The translations under genes and the position numbers were made by a program. 64,000 bases of DNA. Origin: Acuticoccus sp. I52.16.1. Its GTDB lineage: Bacteria > Pseudomonadota > Alphaproteobacteria > Rhizobiales > Amorphaceae. This document shows, one piece after another, positions 36,319 to 45,508 of this stretch (positions within the stretch are counted from its first letter, which is position 1; every line of letters starts with the position of its first letter). The notes under the pieces were generated by a model. That model was not told the DNA's origin, ran no database searches, and was given only the letters and a program-made list of their open reading frames with translations. The stretch spans positions 4,395,219 through 4,459,218 of the forward strand of contig NZ_CP094828.1 of assembly GCF_022865125.1 (NCBI RefSeq), read 5' to 3'.

Positions 36319-37290
36319 TTACAGGCGAACGAGCGGCTTGATGCAAGCGGCCCGCCGGGTGTTGCCCACGGCGGCGAGCGCCGGCTCGGCCTCGGCGCAG
36401 CGTGCCTCGGCGATCGGGCAGCGGGTGCGGAAGGCGCAGCCCGAGGGCGGCGCGACCGGATCCGGCAGCTCGCCCTGCAGCGGCGGCTCGCTCGCCCGCG
36501 CCTTCATCGACGGTGTCGCCTCGATGAGGGCGCGCGTGTAGGGGTGGGCGGGGGCGCTGAAGACCTCCGCCGCCGGCCCTTCCTCGACGATGCGGCCGAG
36601 GTACATCACCGCGATCCGGTCCGACAGGTGGCGCACGACGTGGAGATCGTGGCTGATGAAGACCAGCGCCAGCTTCAGCTCCGCCCGGAGGTCGGCCAGG
36701 AGGTTGACCACCTGCGCCTGGATCGACGCGTCCAGCGCCGACACCGGCTCGTCTGCGACGATGAAGTCCGGCCGGGTGGCGAGGGCGCGGGCGATGGCGA
36801 TGCGCTGGCGCTGCCCGCCGGAATATTCGTGCGGCCTGCGCGCGGCCGCTTGCGGGTCGAGGCCGACGATGGCGAGGAGACGCGCCACCTCGGCGGCGAT
36901 CTGGCTGCGCGCCACCGTCTCGTGGATGCGCAAGCCGTCGGCGATCTGTGCGCCGACGCTGCGGCGCGGGTCGAGGCTGGAGAACGGGTCTTGGAAGACC
37001 ACCTGCATGCGCGCCTTCAGCGCCCGGCGCGAGGCGCCGCGGCGCGCGCTCAACGGCTCGCCGGCGAACGTCACCTCGCCCGCGGTCGGGCGGGCGAGGC
37101 CCAGCAGCAGGCGCCCAAGGGTGGACTTGCCGCACCCGCTCTCGCCGACGATGCCGACCACCTCGCCCGGATAGACGTCGAGGTCCACCCGGTCGACCGC
37201 CTTGAGCGCGGCGGCGCCGAAGAGCCCGCGCCGCACCGTGTAGCTGCGCGAGACGCCTCTGGCCGAGACGAGGGGGGTGAGGGCGCTCAT
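36319..37290 (-). CDS. Peptide-type ABC transporter ATP-binding protein (OppF family)
   Basis: 323 residues. Walker A G-E-S-G-C-G-K-S-T, signature Y-S-G-G-Q-R-Q-R-I, Walker B I-V-A-D-E-P-V-S-A-L-D, and the Opp-type C-terminal extension with C-A-F-R-T-R-C-P cysteines (iron-sulfur-like site reported in DppD/F). ATG 37290 overlaps the stop of the fusion gene. Confidence 0.94.
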   Translation of the reverse strand: MSALTPLVSARGVSRSYTVRRGLFGAAALKAVDRVDLDVYPGEVVGIVGESGCGKSTLGRLLLGLARPTAGEVTFAGEPLSARRGASRRALKARMQVVFQDPFSSLDPRRSVGAQIADGLRIHETVARSQIAAEVARLLAIVGLDPQAAARRPHEYSGGQRQRIAIARALATRPDFIVADEPVSALDASIQAQVVNLLADLRAELKLALVFISHDLHVVRHLSDRIAVMYLGRIVEEGPAAEVFSAPAHPYTRALIEATPSMKARASEPPLQGELPDPVAPPSGCAFRTRCPIAEARCAEAEPALAAVGNTRRAACIKPLVRL

Positions 37291-39146
37291 GCCAGCTCGC
37301 GCCATCTGAGGCACCGCACCGCGTGGTCGGGGCCGGCCTCCTCCACCACCGGGTGGTCGGTGTGGCAGGCGGGCGCGGCGTGGGTGCAGCGGGGGGCGAA
37401 GCGGCACCCCTCGGGAAGCTCGTGCGGCGCGGGGACGACGCCGGGGATCGCCAGCAGGCGGTCCTCACCGCTCTCCGGCACGCATTTCAGGAGCGCGGCC
37501 GTGTAGGGGTGGCGCGGCGCGGCGAACACCTCGGCGACCGGGCCGGTCTCGACCAGCTCGCCGGCGTAGAGCACCACCACGCGGTCGGCGATCTCGGCGA
37601 CGATGGCGAGGTTGTGCGTCACGAAGACCATCGCCATGCCCGCCTCCGCCGCCTTCAGCTCTTCGAGGAGGGCGAGGATCTGCGCCTGGATCGTCGGGTC
37701 GAGCGCGGTGGTCGGCTCGTCGGCGATGAGGAGCTTGGGGCCGTTGGCGAGCGCGGCGGCGATCATCGCCCGCTGGCGCTGCCCGCCGGACAGCTCGTGC
37801 GGCCAGGCCTTCGCGGCGCGGCGCGGGTCGGGCATGCCGACGCGGGCGAGCAGCGCCTCGGCCCGGCGGGCGGCCTCGCGCCTGTCGACCACGCCGTCGG
37901 TGTGGGCGTGGATGGATTCGGTGATCTGCTCGCCGACGCGCATCACCGGGCTGAGGCTCGCCGAAGCGTCCTGGAACACCATCGCGACGTCGCGGCCGCG
38001 CAGCCGCCGCAGCTCCTCTTCCGAGCGTGTCAGCACGTCGACCTCGCCCTCGCCGGTGGCGAGGGAAACGGTGCCGCTCGGCGCGAGGCCCGGCGGCAGC
38101 AGGCCCATCATGGCGAGGCCCGACAGCGTCTTGCCCGAGCCGCTTTCGCCGACGAGGGCGAGCGTCTCGCCGGGGCGCACGTCGAACGAGACGTCGCGCA
38201 CCAGCCGCGTCGCGGTCGGGCCGGGACCGATCGCGACGGTAAGCCCGTCGAGCCGGGCGACCGCGCCGCCGGTGCCGGCGGTCGCGGCCGGCGCCGTGCC
38301 GCGCCGCTTGCGCAGCCAGCTCACGGTGCCCTTCGGCGCGGCGCGCGGATCCAGGACGTCACGCAGCGCATCGCACAGGAGGTTGAACGAGAAGATCGCC
38401 AGGACGAGCGCCAGGCACGGCCACACCAGAAGCAGCGGCGCGGTGTCCATCGCCGCGCGCGCGCCGCGGATCATCAGGCCCCACGACGGCGCCGGCGGCA
38501 CGACGCCGAGCCCGAGGAAGGAGAGCCCGCTCTCGATCACCATCGCCGACGCGACCGTCACCGAGAGCTGCACCAGGAGCGGCGGGGCGATGTTGGGCAG
38601 CAGCGTGCGCGCCAGGATCGGCACCGGATGGCGCCCCAGCGCTTCCTGCGCGACCACGAACTCGAGCCCGCGCGTCTGCAACGTGGCGGCGTAGGCGACG
38701 CGCACGAAGCGCGGCGTGTAGAGGATCGACAGCGCGATCACCAGCGTGGTGGCGCCCGAGCCGAGCAGGGTGACGACGAGGAGCGCCAGAAGCAGCGGCG
38801 GCAGGCATAGGAGCACCTCGGCCGCGCGCACCGTGAAGAGCTCGGCTAGGCCGCGGAAGTAGCCGCCCATGAGGCCGAGCGCGGTGCCGATCGCCGCGGC
38901 GACGAGCGAGGACAGGATCGCCACCGCCAGCGAGGCGCGCCCGCCCCAGACTATGCGCGACAGCTCGTCCCGGCCGAACTCGTCCTGTCCCAGCGGATGC
39001 GTCCAGGAGGGGCCGGCGAAGCGGTGCGGAATGTCGATCTTGGTCGGATCCGGCAGCGGCAGGAGCGGGGCCAGCACGGCCGCCCCGACGATGAGAAGAA
39101 CCAGCGCGACGGGGATCGCGAGCTTGGTCGCCGCCCGTGCCGTCAT
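37287..39146 (-). CDS. Peptide-type ABC transporter permease-ATPase fusion (DppC-DppD)
   Basis: 619 residues joining two normally separate subunits. Residues 1 to about 275 are a DppC permease (H-P-L-G-Q-D-E-F-G-R-D-E-L-S, EAA loop E-F-V-V-A-Q-E-A-L-G-R-H, L-D-P-R-A-A at the end); a short Thr/Ala/Gly linker follows, then an NBD from about 295 with Walker A G-E-S-G-S-G-K-T, signature L-S-G-G-Q-R-Q-R and L-I-A-D-E-P-T-T-A-L-D. Frame is continuous with no stop or low-quality break. Fusions of this plan are known in databases; it implies fixed one-to-one assembly. Confidence 0.92.
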   Translation of the reverse strand: MTARAATKLAIPVALVLLIVGAAVLAPLLPLPDPTKIDIPHRFAGPSWTHPLGQDEFGRDELSRIVWGGRASLAVAILSSLVAAAIGTALGLMGGYFRGLAELFTVRAAEVLLCLPPLLLALLVVTLLGSGATTLVIALSILYTPRFVRVAYAATLQTRGLEFVVAQEALGRHPVPILARTLLPNIAPPLLVQLSVTVASAMVIESGLSFLGLGVVPPAPSWGLMIRGARAAMDTAPLLLVWPCLALVLAIFSFNLLCDALRDVLDPRAAPKGTVSWLRKRRGTAPAATAGTGGAVARLDGLTVAIGPGPTATRLVRDVSFDVRPGETLALVGESGSGKTLSGLAMMGLLPPGLAPSGTVSLATGEGEVDVLTRSEEELRRLRGRDVAMVFQDASASLSPVMRVGEQITESIHAHTDGVVDRREAARRAEALLARVGMPDPRRAAKAWPHELSGGQRQRAMIAAALANGPKLLIADEPTTALDPTIQAQILALLEELKAAEAGMAMVFVTHNLAIVAEIADRVVVLYAGELVETGPVAEVFAAPRHPYTAALLKCVPESGEDRLLAIPGVVPAPHELPEGCRFAPRCTHAAPACHTDHPVVEEAGPDHAVRCLRWRELA

Positions 39147-40099
39147 GCGCTCAGCCGCACCTTGGGGTCGAGCATCGCGTTGAGGAGGTCGACCACCAGG
39201 TTGATGAGCACGAAGAGCGCCGAGATCGTCAGGACGATGCCGACCACCTCGGGATAGTCGCGCGCATCCACCGCCCGCACGAGGAAGCCCGACAGGCCCG
39301 GCCAGTTGTAGACGAACTCGACCAGCACCGTGCCGCCCAGCAGCGTGCCGAGCTCCAGCCCCGTTACGGTGACGACCGGCACCAGCGCGCTGCGCAGCAC
39401 ATGGCGCGACAGGATCCGCCGCGGCGCCACGCCCCGCGCCCGCACCGCCCGCACGAAGTCGCGCTCCAACACCTCGAGGACGGCGCTGCGCGTCATGCGC
39501 ACGATGACGGCCGTCAACGGCGTGGCGACGGTGAGGGCGGGAAGGATGAGGAGGCCGAGGTGGCGCACCGGATTGTCGGCGAAGGCGACGTAGCCGCCGG
39601 CGGGGGCGATCTTCAGCGTCTGCGCGAAGAGGAGGATGGCGAGCGTGCCGATGACGAAGACCGGCGTCGACAGGGCGACGGCGGCCGCGCCCGAGGCGAG
39701 ACGGTCGGTGATCCCGCCGGCATGGGTGGCGGCGCGGATGCCGACGGGGATGCCGATCGCCGTCGCCACCAGCGCGGCGGTGACGATCAGCTCCAAGGTG
39801 CGTGGCAGACGCAGCGCCACCTGCTCGGCGACCGGGGTGCCGTCCTGCAGCGAGTTGCCGAGGTGGCCGCGCGCCAGGCCCGTCAGATAATCCCAATACT
39901 GCACGTAGATCGGCGCGTTGAGGCCCAGCTTCTCCCGCAGTGCGGCGACCGCCGCGGGGTCCGGCGCGGTGCTCCCGGTCGACAGGAGCAGCTCGGCCGG
40001 GTCGCCCGGAACGATGTGCAGCAGCAGGAAGACGATCGTCGCCACCAGCCACACCATGAGGACGGCGACCGCGATCCGCTGGGCCACATAGGCGAGCAT
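39143..40099 (-). CDS. Peptide-type ABC transporter permease (DppB family)
   Basis: 318 residues. N terminus M-L-A-Y-V-A-Q-R-I-A followed by H-I-V-P-G-D-P-A-E; EAA loop F-V-R-A-V-R-A-R-G-V-A-P-R-R-I. ATG 40099 overlaps the binding-protein stop (TGATG) and its end overlaps the fusion gene (ATGA). Partner of the permease half of the fusion. Confidence 0.93.
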   Translation of the reverse strand: MLAYVAQRIAVAVLMVWLVATIVFLLLHIVPGDPAELLLSTGSTAPDPAAVAALREKLGLNAPIYVQYWDYLTGLARGHLGNSLQDGTPVAEQVALRLPRTLELIVTAALVATAIGIPVGIRAATHAGGITDRLASGAAAVALSTPVFVIGTLAILLFAQTLKIAPAGGYVAFADNPVRHLGLLILPALTVATPLTAVIVRMTRSAVLEVLERDFVRAVRARGVAPRRILSRHVLRSALVPVVTVTGLELGTLLGGTVLVEFVYNWPGLSGFLVRAVDARDYPEVVGIVLTISALFVLINLVVDLLNAMLDPKVRLSA

Positions 40100-41631
40100 C
40101 AGGAGAGCGCGGTCTCTTCCAGGGTGAGCCCGGAATAGAACGTGAGCTGGCCGGGGAGGTTCTTGAAGCCGGACACCTTGTCCGACATGCCGTAGCCCTG
40201 CGCGCGCCAGCACAAGCCCGCCAGCGGCACCTCGTCGATCGCGATGCCCTCAAGCTTCTCGTAGATCACCTTACGCGCCTCGGTGTCGAACGTGGAGCGC
40301 CCCTCGGTGAGGAGGGCGGTGATCTGAGGAATGTCGAGGTTGATGCTGCGGGCGAACGAGGGCGGCAAGGCCGGGTCGATCAGGCGGGCGATGCCGTCCG
40401 GATCGTTGGAATCGGCGGAGGTCCCCATCACCGCGAAGTCATACTCGCCGGCGTTGCCCTTCTGCACGCGCGTCGCCCAGTCGGGCAGGTCGAGCGTGAC
40501 GTTGATGCCGATCATCGACAGGTACGCCTGCGTGATCTCGGCGGTGGAGGTGTGCATGCCGTACTGCGCCGTCGACAGCAGCGTGCAGTCGAACCCGTCC
40601 GGGTGGCCGGCCTCGGCCAGCAGCGCCTTGGCCTTCTCCGGGTCGTAGGCCCAGGCGTCGGCGTATTGCGGGTTGTAGAACGGGCTGGCGTCCGAGATCG
40701 GCAGGTGTGCCAGGCCTGCGCCGCGGCCGAAGAAGGCGGCGTCGACCACGTCTTCGCGCTTGACCGCGTGGGCGATCGCGCGGCGCACCAACGGGTTGTC
40801 GAACGGCTTCCGGGCGCCGTTGAAGGTGAGGTACATGAACGGCCCCTCGACCACGTCGAGCGTCAGCGACGGGTTGTCGTCGATGGAGCCCATCGCCGGC
40901 CAGGGGACGTACTCGATGAGGTCGACGTCGCCGGCTTCGAGCGCTGCGACGCGCAGGTTCTCGTCGGCGTAGGCGACCGCCTTGATGCCGGCGAGCTTGG
41001 GAAGGCCGGGCTTGTAGTAGTTGTCGCTGGCGACGAGATCGACCGAAACGCCCCGCTCGCGACTGTCGATCTTGAACGGTCCTGCGCCGACGAGGGCTTC
41101 CTCGTCGGACCCCTCGGGGATGATGGGCATGTTGTAGTGGGCGAACAGCGTCTCGGCCGTCGCGAAGGGCTCGGAGAAGGTGAGCTTCACCGTCTTGGCG
41201 TCCGGCATCTCGATCTTCTCGATGAGCTGGAGCGAGGTGGTGTAGGCGGCGGACGATCCCTCCGCGGCGCCGGTCTCGATGGTGTATTTCACGTCAGCGG
41301 CGGTCACGGGGCGGCCGTCGTGCCACACCGCGTTGTCGCGCAGCTTGAAGGTCCACACGCCGCTTTCGTCGACGCCCCAGTCCTCGGCGAGCTCGCCGCG
41401 GATCTGGCCGGCGTTGTCGTAGCTTAGGAGGCCGCGGTGGATCATCAGCTTGACGGTGCCGGCCGCGGTGCCGGCATTCTGTAGCGCGGCGAAGCTGGGC
41501 GGGTAGGACGACAGGCCGAAGGTGAGGATGCCGGTGGCCTGTGCGCGGGCCGTCGGTGCGCCGATGAAGCCGATGGTACCGGCTGCGGCCGCGCCGGCCA
41601 TGAAGCGGCGACGTGTCAGATCCAAGCTCAT
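40099..41631 (-). CDS. Peptide-type ABC transporter substrate-binding protein (family 5), Tat-exported
   Basis: 510 residues. The leader has a twin-arginine motif L-T-R-R-R-F-M then a hydrophobic A/G stretch and cleavage near A-R-A-Q, so export is by Tat, not Sec, in contrast to the other family-5 binding protein in this window. The mature part has W-T-F-K-L-R-D-N-A-V-W-H-D-G-R-P-V and related family-5 blocks. ATG 41631 is preceded by GGGGGAGAGACGAC. Confidence 0.93.
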   Translation of the reverse strand: MSLDLTRRRFMAGAAAAGTIGFIGAPTARAQATGILTFGLSSYPPSFAALQNAGTAAGTVKLMIHRGLLSYDNAGQIRGELAEDWGVDESGVWTFKLRDNAVWHDGRPVTAADVKYTIETGAAEGSSAAYTTSLQLIEKIEMPDAKTVKLTFSEPFATAETLFAHYNMPIIPEGSDEEALVGAGPFKIDSRERGVSVDLVASDNYYKPGLPKLAGIKAVAYADENLRVAALEAGDVDLIEYVPWPAMGSIDDNPSLTLDVVEGPFMYLTFNGARKPFDNPLVRRAIAHAVKREDVVDAAFFGRGAGLAHLPISDASPFYNPQYADAWAYDPEKAKALLAEAGHPDGFDCTLLSTAQYGMHTSTAEITQAYLSMIGINVTLDLPDWATRVQKGNAGEYDFAVMGTSADSNDPDGIARLIDPALPPSFARSINLDIPQITALLTEGRSTFDTEARKVIYEKLEGIAIDEVPLAGLCWRAQGYGMSDKVSGFKNLPGQLTFYSGLTLEETALS

Positions 41632-41679
41632 GTCGTCTCTCCCCCTTGGTGGATGCGGGTGTGGCCCGCCGGTCTGCCG

Positions 41680-43296
41680 TCAGATTGCAGAGGCTATGCC
41701 ATCGAGTTCGTCTTGTGTTTTTAGAGTCGCGGTCCGCTCGTCGGCGGGGCCGAAGCCGCCGCCGCCAGGCGTTGCGAGTGCGAACCACTGGCCGGCGGCG
41801 AGTTGGCCCTTGTCATGATCGAACGGGGCGACGCCGGGGCCGCGCTCCAGCGCGCCGTGCCCGCCTTCGCCGCCGCCCTCAAGCCCCCACGAGCGGGAGC
41901 GGGTGCGCGAGACGTCGACCCGCACGAGGCAGTCCTCCTCCGCGCGCACCACGCGCCTGAGGCCCATGCCGCCGCGGAACTTGCCCTCGCCGGCCGACCC
42001 GTTGACCAGCTCGTAGCGGACCACCGTGAGCGGATATTCGAGCTCCAGAGCCTCGACCGGGAGGTTGGAGGTGTTGGTGACGTGGACGTGGATGCCGTCG
42101 AGCCCGTCCTTGGTGGGCCGCGCACCGCCGCCGCCGCCGAACGTCTCGAGGTAGACCCAGATGGTGCCGTCGGCTTTGCGCTGACCGGTGAAGGTCGCCA
42201 CGCAGCAGGCCGAGTTGGTGCAGGCGGTCACCTTGTCTGGGGCGGCCTTGTAGAGCGCGCCGAGGGTGAGGTCGGCGACGCGCTGGCAGAGCTGCACCCG
42301 GCCGTTGACCGCCGCGGGGTGCCGGCAGTTGAGGAGCGAACCCGAGGGCGCGGTCACCGTGATGGGTCGGGCAAGGCCGGCGTTGGGCGGCACGGTGGGG
42401 TCCACCACGGCCTTGACGATGTAGTAGACGGTCGCCGCCAGCGCGGTCCACGTCATGTTGATGCCGGCGCGCTGTTGCGGCGGGGCGGTGAAGTCCACCG
42501 TCATCTCGTCGCCCGTCACCGTCAACGTGACGGCGAGGGGGAGGGTGGTGTCGAACTCCGGCCCGTCGAACACGTCCTCGAAGGTGTGGACGCCGTCCTT
42601 CAGCGCGGCGATCCCGGCGCGCATCTTGCGCTCGGCATAGTCGAGCAGTGCGTCGCCGGCGGCGAGCACCGTTTCGGTCCCCCACTTGGCGCACAAGTCC
42701 TGGAAGCGCTGCACGCCGACGCGGTTTGCCGCCATCTGCGCTCGAAGGTCCGACAGCCGCTCGCGCGGGACCTGACAGTTGAGGAGGATGAGGTCCTGCA
42801 CGTCCTTCTGCAGCGCGCCCGCCTTGTAGAGGCGGATCGGCGGGATGCGCAGGCCTTCCTGGTAGATGTGGGCGTGGCCGCGGTCGGCGAAGTCGGCATG
42901 GTGGGCGAGGTTCACCGTCCAGGCCGCGATCTCGCCGTCCACGAAGATCGGCTCGGCGAGGACGATGTCGGGAAGGTGCGTGCCGCCGCCCATATAGGCG
43001 TCGTTGCCGACGAAGACGTCGCCCGGCGCCATGTCGGCGACGTCGTGCAGTTCCAGGATCTTCGGGATGATGCCGATGAACGAGCCGAGGTGCAGCGGGA
43101 TGTGCTCGGCCTGGCACAGCGTCTGCCCGGCGGTGTTGAAGAGCGCGGTGGAGCAGTCCCGCCGCTCTTTGATGTTGGTGGAGTAGGACGCGCGGATCAG
43201 CGCCTCGCCGGTCTCCTCGACGATGGAGGAGAGCGCGGCGCCGATCACTTCCACGGTGATCGGGTCGAGCTGCGTGGCGGTGGCGGGAGCGTCCAT
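41680..43296 (-). CDS. hyuB: Hydantoinase B / oxoprolinase-type subunit (HyuB), first pair
   Basis: 538 residues. Start M-D-A-P-A then D-P-I-T-V-E-V-I-G-A-A-L-S-S-I-V-E-E-T-G-E-A-L-I-R-A-S, family opening; also N-D-A-Y-M-G-G-G-T-H-L-P-D and C-terminal T-P-G-G-G-G-F-G. Works with HyuA to open hydantoins or 5-oxoproline, or (acetone carboxylase family) other ring or ketone substrates, using ATP. ATG overlaps HyuA stop by one base (TGATG). Confidence 0.93.
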   Translation of the reverse strand: MDAPATATQLDPITVEVIGAALSSIVEETGEALIRASYSTNIKERRDCSTALFNTAGQTLCQAEHIPLHLGSFIGIIPKILELHDVADMAPGDVFVGNDAYMGGGTHLPDIVLAEPIFVDGEIAAWTVNLAHHADFADRGHAHIYQEGLRIPPIRLYKAGALQKDVQDLILLNCQVPRERLSDLRAQMAANRVGVQRFQDLCAKWGTETVLAAGDALLDYAERKMRAGIAALKDGVHTFEDVFDGPEFDTTLPLAVTLTVTGDEMTVDFTAPPQQRAGINMTWTALAATVYYIVKAVVDPTVPPNAGLARPITVTAPSGSLLNCRHPAAVNGRVQLCQRVADLTLGALYKAAPDKVTACTNSACCVATFTGQRKADGTIWVYLETFGGGGGARPTKDGLDGIHVHVTNTSNLPVEALELEYPLTVVRYELVNGSAGEGKFRGGMGLRRVVRAEEDCLVRVDVSRTRSRSWGLEGGGEGGHGALERGPGVAPFDHDKGQLAAGQWFALATPGGGGFGPADERTATLKTQDELDGIASAI

Positions 43297-45371
43297 CACG
43301 AGGCCTCCATGACGAGGTTGCCCATGGGGTCGACGGTGAGGCGGGTTCCGGGCGGGACGACGGTGGTGGTGTCCATCTGCTCGACGATCGCGGGGCCTTC
43401 GAACGTCATGCCGGGCTTCAGCGCGGTTCGGGCGTAGACGGGCGTCGCGACGACTTCGCCGGCGGCGGCGAAATAGGTCTGCCGGGTGCCGACTTCGGCG
43501 CCGGAGGGGTCGGCGGAGCCGGGCTCGGCGCGCGGCAGGCTCGCCTTCTCGACGACGCCGAACGCCTCGACGCGGAAGGTGACGAACTCCACCGCCTCCT
43601 CCTTGGCGAGGAAGCCGTAGCGCTGGCGGTGCGCGTCCTCGAAGCCGTCGATCAAAGCCGCGACGCTGTCCGGCGAGATCGGCCCGGCGGGGACGCGCAC
43701 GGCGAGCTCGTAGTTCTGCCCGCGGTAGCGCATGTCGACGGTGCGCGACAGGCGCCGCGCGTCGGGCGCGACGTGCTCGGCGGCGAGCCAGCCTTCCGCC
43801 TCCTCCACCAGGGGGGCGAGCGTCGTTTCGGCGGCGGCGGCGTTTTCGGCCTCGGCGGCCATCAGCTTGGTGGCGGCGAAATCGGCACGCAAATCCGTCA
43901 GCAGCAGGCCGATGGCGCACATGATGCCGGGGCTGGGCGGGATGACGATGCGGCCCATGTCGAGCGCGTCGGCGAGCCGCGCGGCGTGCAGCGGCCCGGC
44001 ACCGCCGAACGCCATCAGCGCGTAGTCGCGCGGGTCGTGGCCGCGCTGGACCGAGATGGTGCGGATCGCGCGCGCCATGTTGGCCGTCACCACGGCGAGG
44101 ATGCCCTCGGCCGTCGCCATCGTGGAGAGGCCGAGCCGATCGCCCAGCGCGCCGATCGCCGTCTCGGCGAGGTCGCGGCGGATGGGCATGCGGCCGGCGA
44201 GGAGGTGCGTCGGGTTGAGCGTGCCGAGGACGACGTTGGCGTCGGTCACGGTGGGGGCGGTGGCGCCGCGGTCGTAGCAGACCGGGCCGGGGTCCGCGCC
44301 GGCCGACTGCGGGCCGACCTTCAGGAGCCCGCCGGAGTCGATGTAGGCGATCGACCCGCCGCCGGCGCCGACCGTGTGGATGTCCAGCATCGGCGCCTTG
44401 ATCGGGTAGCCGTGGACGATCGCCTCGGAGGCGAGCTTGGGCTGGCCGCCCTGCATCAGCGCGACGTCGGTCGAGGTGCCGCCCATGTCGAAGGTGATGA
44501 GGTTGGAAAAGCCCGCCTCGCGCCCGATCGCCTCGGCCGCGACGACCCCGGTGGAGGGCCCGGAGAGGACGGCGCGCACCGGCGTGCGGGACGCGGCCTC
44601 GAAGCTCACCACGCCGCCGTTGGACTGCGTGAGGTGAGGCGCCGCGGTCATGCCGAGCGCTTCCAGCCGCGGCGTCAGCCGGTCGATGTAGCGCTGCATG
44701 ATCGGGCCGAGGTAGGAGTTGACCACGGTCGTCGACAGCCGCTCGAACTCGCGGAATTCGGGCGCGATCTCGTGACTGGCGCAGATGAAGGCGTCCGGCA
44801 GCTCCTCGGCGACGATGGCCCGCGCCCGCGCCTCGTGCGCGGGGTCGACGAACGAATAGAGGAAGCAGATCGCCACCGCCTGGCAGCCGGCTTCGGCGAG
44901 CTCGCGCGCGGCGCGGCGCACGGCCGCCTCGTCGAGCGGGGTCTCGACCGTGCCGTCGTGGCGCAGCCGCTCGGCCGCCTCCTTGCGATGGCGCCGCGCG
45001 ACGAGCGTCTGCGGCTTATCCTCGAAGAGGTCGTAGAGGCTGGGACGCTTCTGCCGGCCGATCTCGAGGAGATCGCGGAACCCCTCGGACGTGACGAGGC
45101 CGACGAGCGCGCCGCGGTGGGTGATCAACGCATTGGTGGCGACGGTGGTGCCGTGGCCGAAGTAGGCGATGCGCGCGGCCGCCTGCGCCTCGCCCGGCAG
45201 CACGCGGGCCATCCCCTCGGCGACGCCCGCGGCGATCCCCTCGGACGGGTCGTGCGGCGTGGAGGCGACCTTCCAGACGTCGGTGCGGCCGGTGGCTTCG
45301 TCGAACAGGCACACGTCGGTGAACGTGCCGCCGGAGTCGACCCCGACCCGCCAGGTCCGTTCGGTCTGCAT
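43296..45371 (-). CDS. hyuA: Hydantoinase A / oxoprolinase-type ATPase subunit (HyuA), first pair
   Basis: 691 residues, actin-like ATPase fold. V-G-V-D-S-G-G-T-F-T-D-V at the N terminus, H-G-T-T-V-A-T-N-A-L near 70, F-D-M-G-G-T-S-T-D-V-A-L and G-A-G-G-G-S-I-A near the centre. ATG 45371 with GGGAGG upstream; a longer frame to 45458 runs into the operator region. First gene of the long minus-strand catabolic run, directly under the palindrome at 45402. Confidence 0.94.
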   Translation of the reverse strand: MQTERTWRVGVDSGGTFTDVCLFDEATGRTDVWKVASTPHDPSEGIAAGVAEGMARVLPGEAQAAARIAYFGHGTTVATNALITHRGALVGLVTSEGFRDLLEIGRQKRPSLYDLFEDKPQTLVARRHRKEAAERLRHDGTVETPLDEAAVRRAARELAEAGCQAVAICFLYSFVDPAHEARARAIVAEELPDAFICASHEIAPEFREFERLSTTVVNSYLGPIMQRYIDRLTPRLEALGMTAAPHLTQSNGGVVSFEAASRTPVRAVLSGPSTGVVAAEAIGREAGFSNLITFDMGGTSTDVALMQGGQPKLASEAIVHGYPIKAPMLDIHTVGAGGGSIAYIDSGGLLKVGPQSAGADPGPVCYDRGATAPTVTDANVVLGTLNPTHLLAGRMPIRRDLAETAIGALGDRLGLSTMATAEGILAVVTANMARAIRTISVQRGHDPRDYALMAFGGAGPLHAARLADALDMGRIVIPPSPGIMCAIGLLLTDLRADFAATKLMAAEAENAAAAETTLAPLVEEAEGWLAAEHVAPDARRLSRTVDMRYRGQNYELAVRVPAGPISPDSVAALIDGFEDAHRQRYGFLAKEEAVEFVTFRVEAFGVVEKASLPRAEPGSADPSGAEVGTRQTYFAAAGEVVATPVYARTALKPGMTFEGPAIVEQMDTTTVVPPGTRLTVDPMGNLVMEAS

Positions 45372-45401
45372 GGGGCCTCCCGATGAAAGTTGGCACGCCG
45401 C

Positions 45402-45429
45402 GCATCCGTCATGTATACACGGCGGATGC
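45402..45429. promoter_or_regulatory. 28-bp palindrome, probable GntR/FCD operator
   Basis: Half sites GCATCCGTC and GGCGGATGC flank an ATGTATACAC centre; 24 of 28 positions agree with the reverse complement and the core TGTATACA-like centre is typical of FadR/GntR-FCD sites. It lies 30 bases before hyuA ATG and 79 before the GntR gene, so binding could control both directions. Confidence 0.7.
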
Positions 45430-45508
45430 ATAACGGGATTTCCAGCCCGCTTTGTCAACCTCTCATTATTTCAATCCGCACGAACTCAACGGCGTTCGAC
45501 GAGACGGC

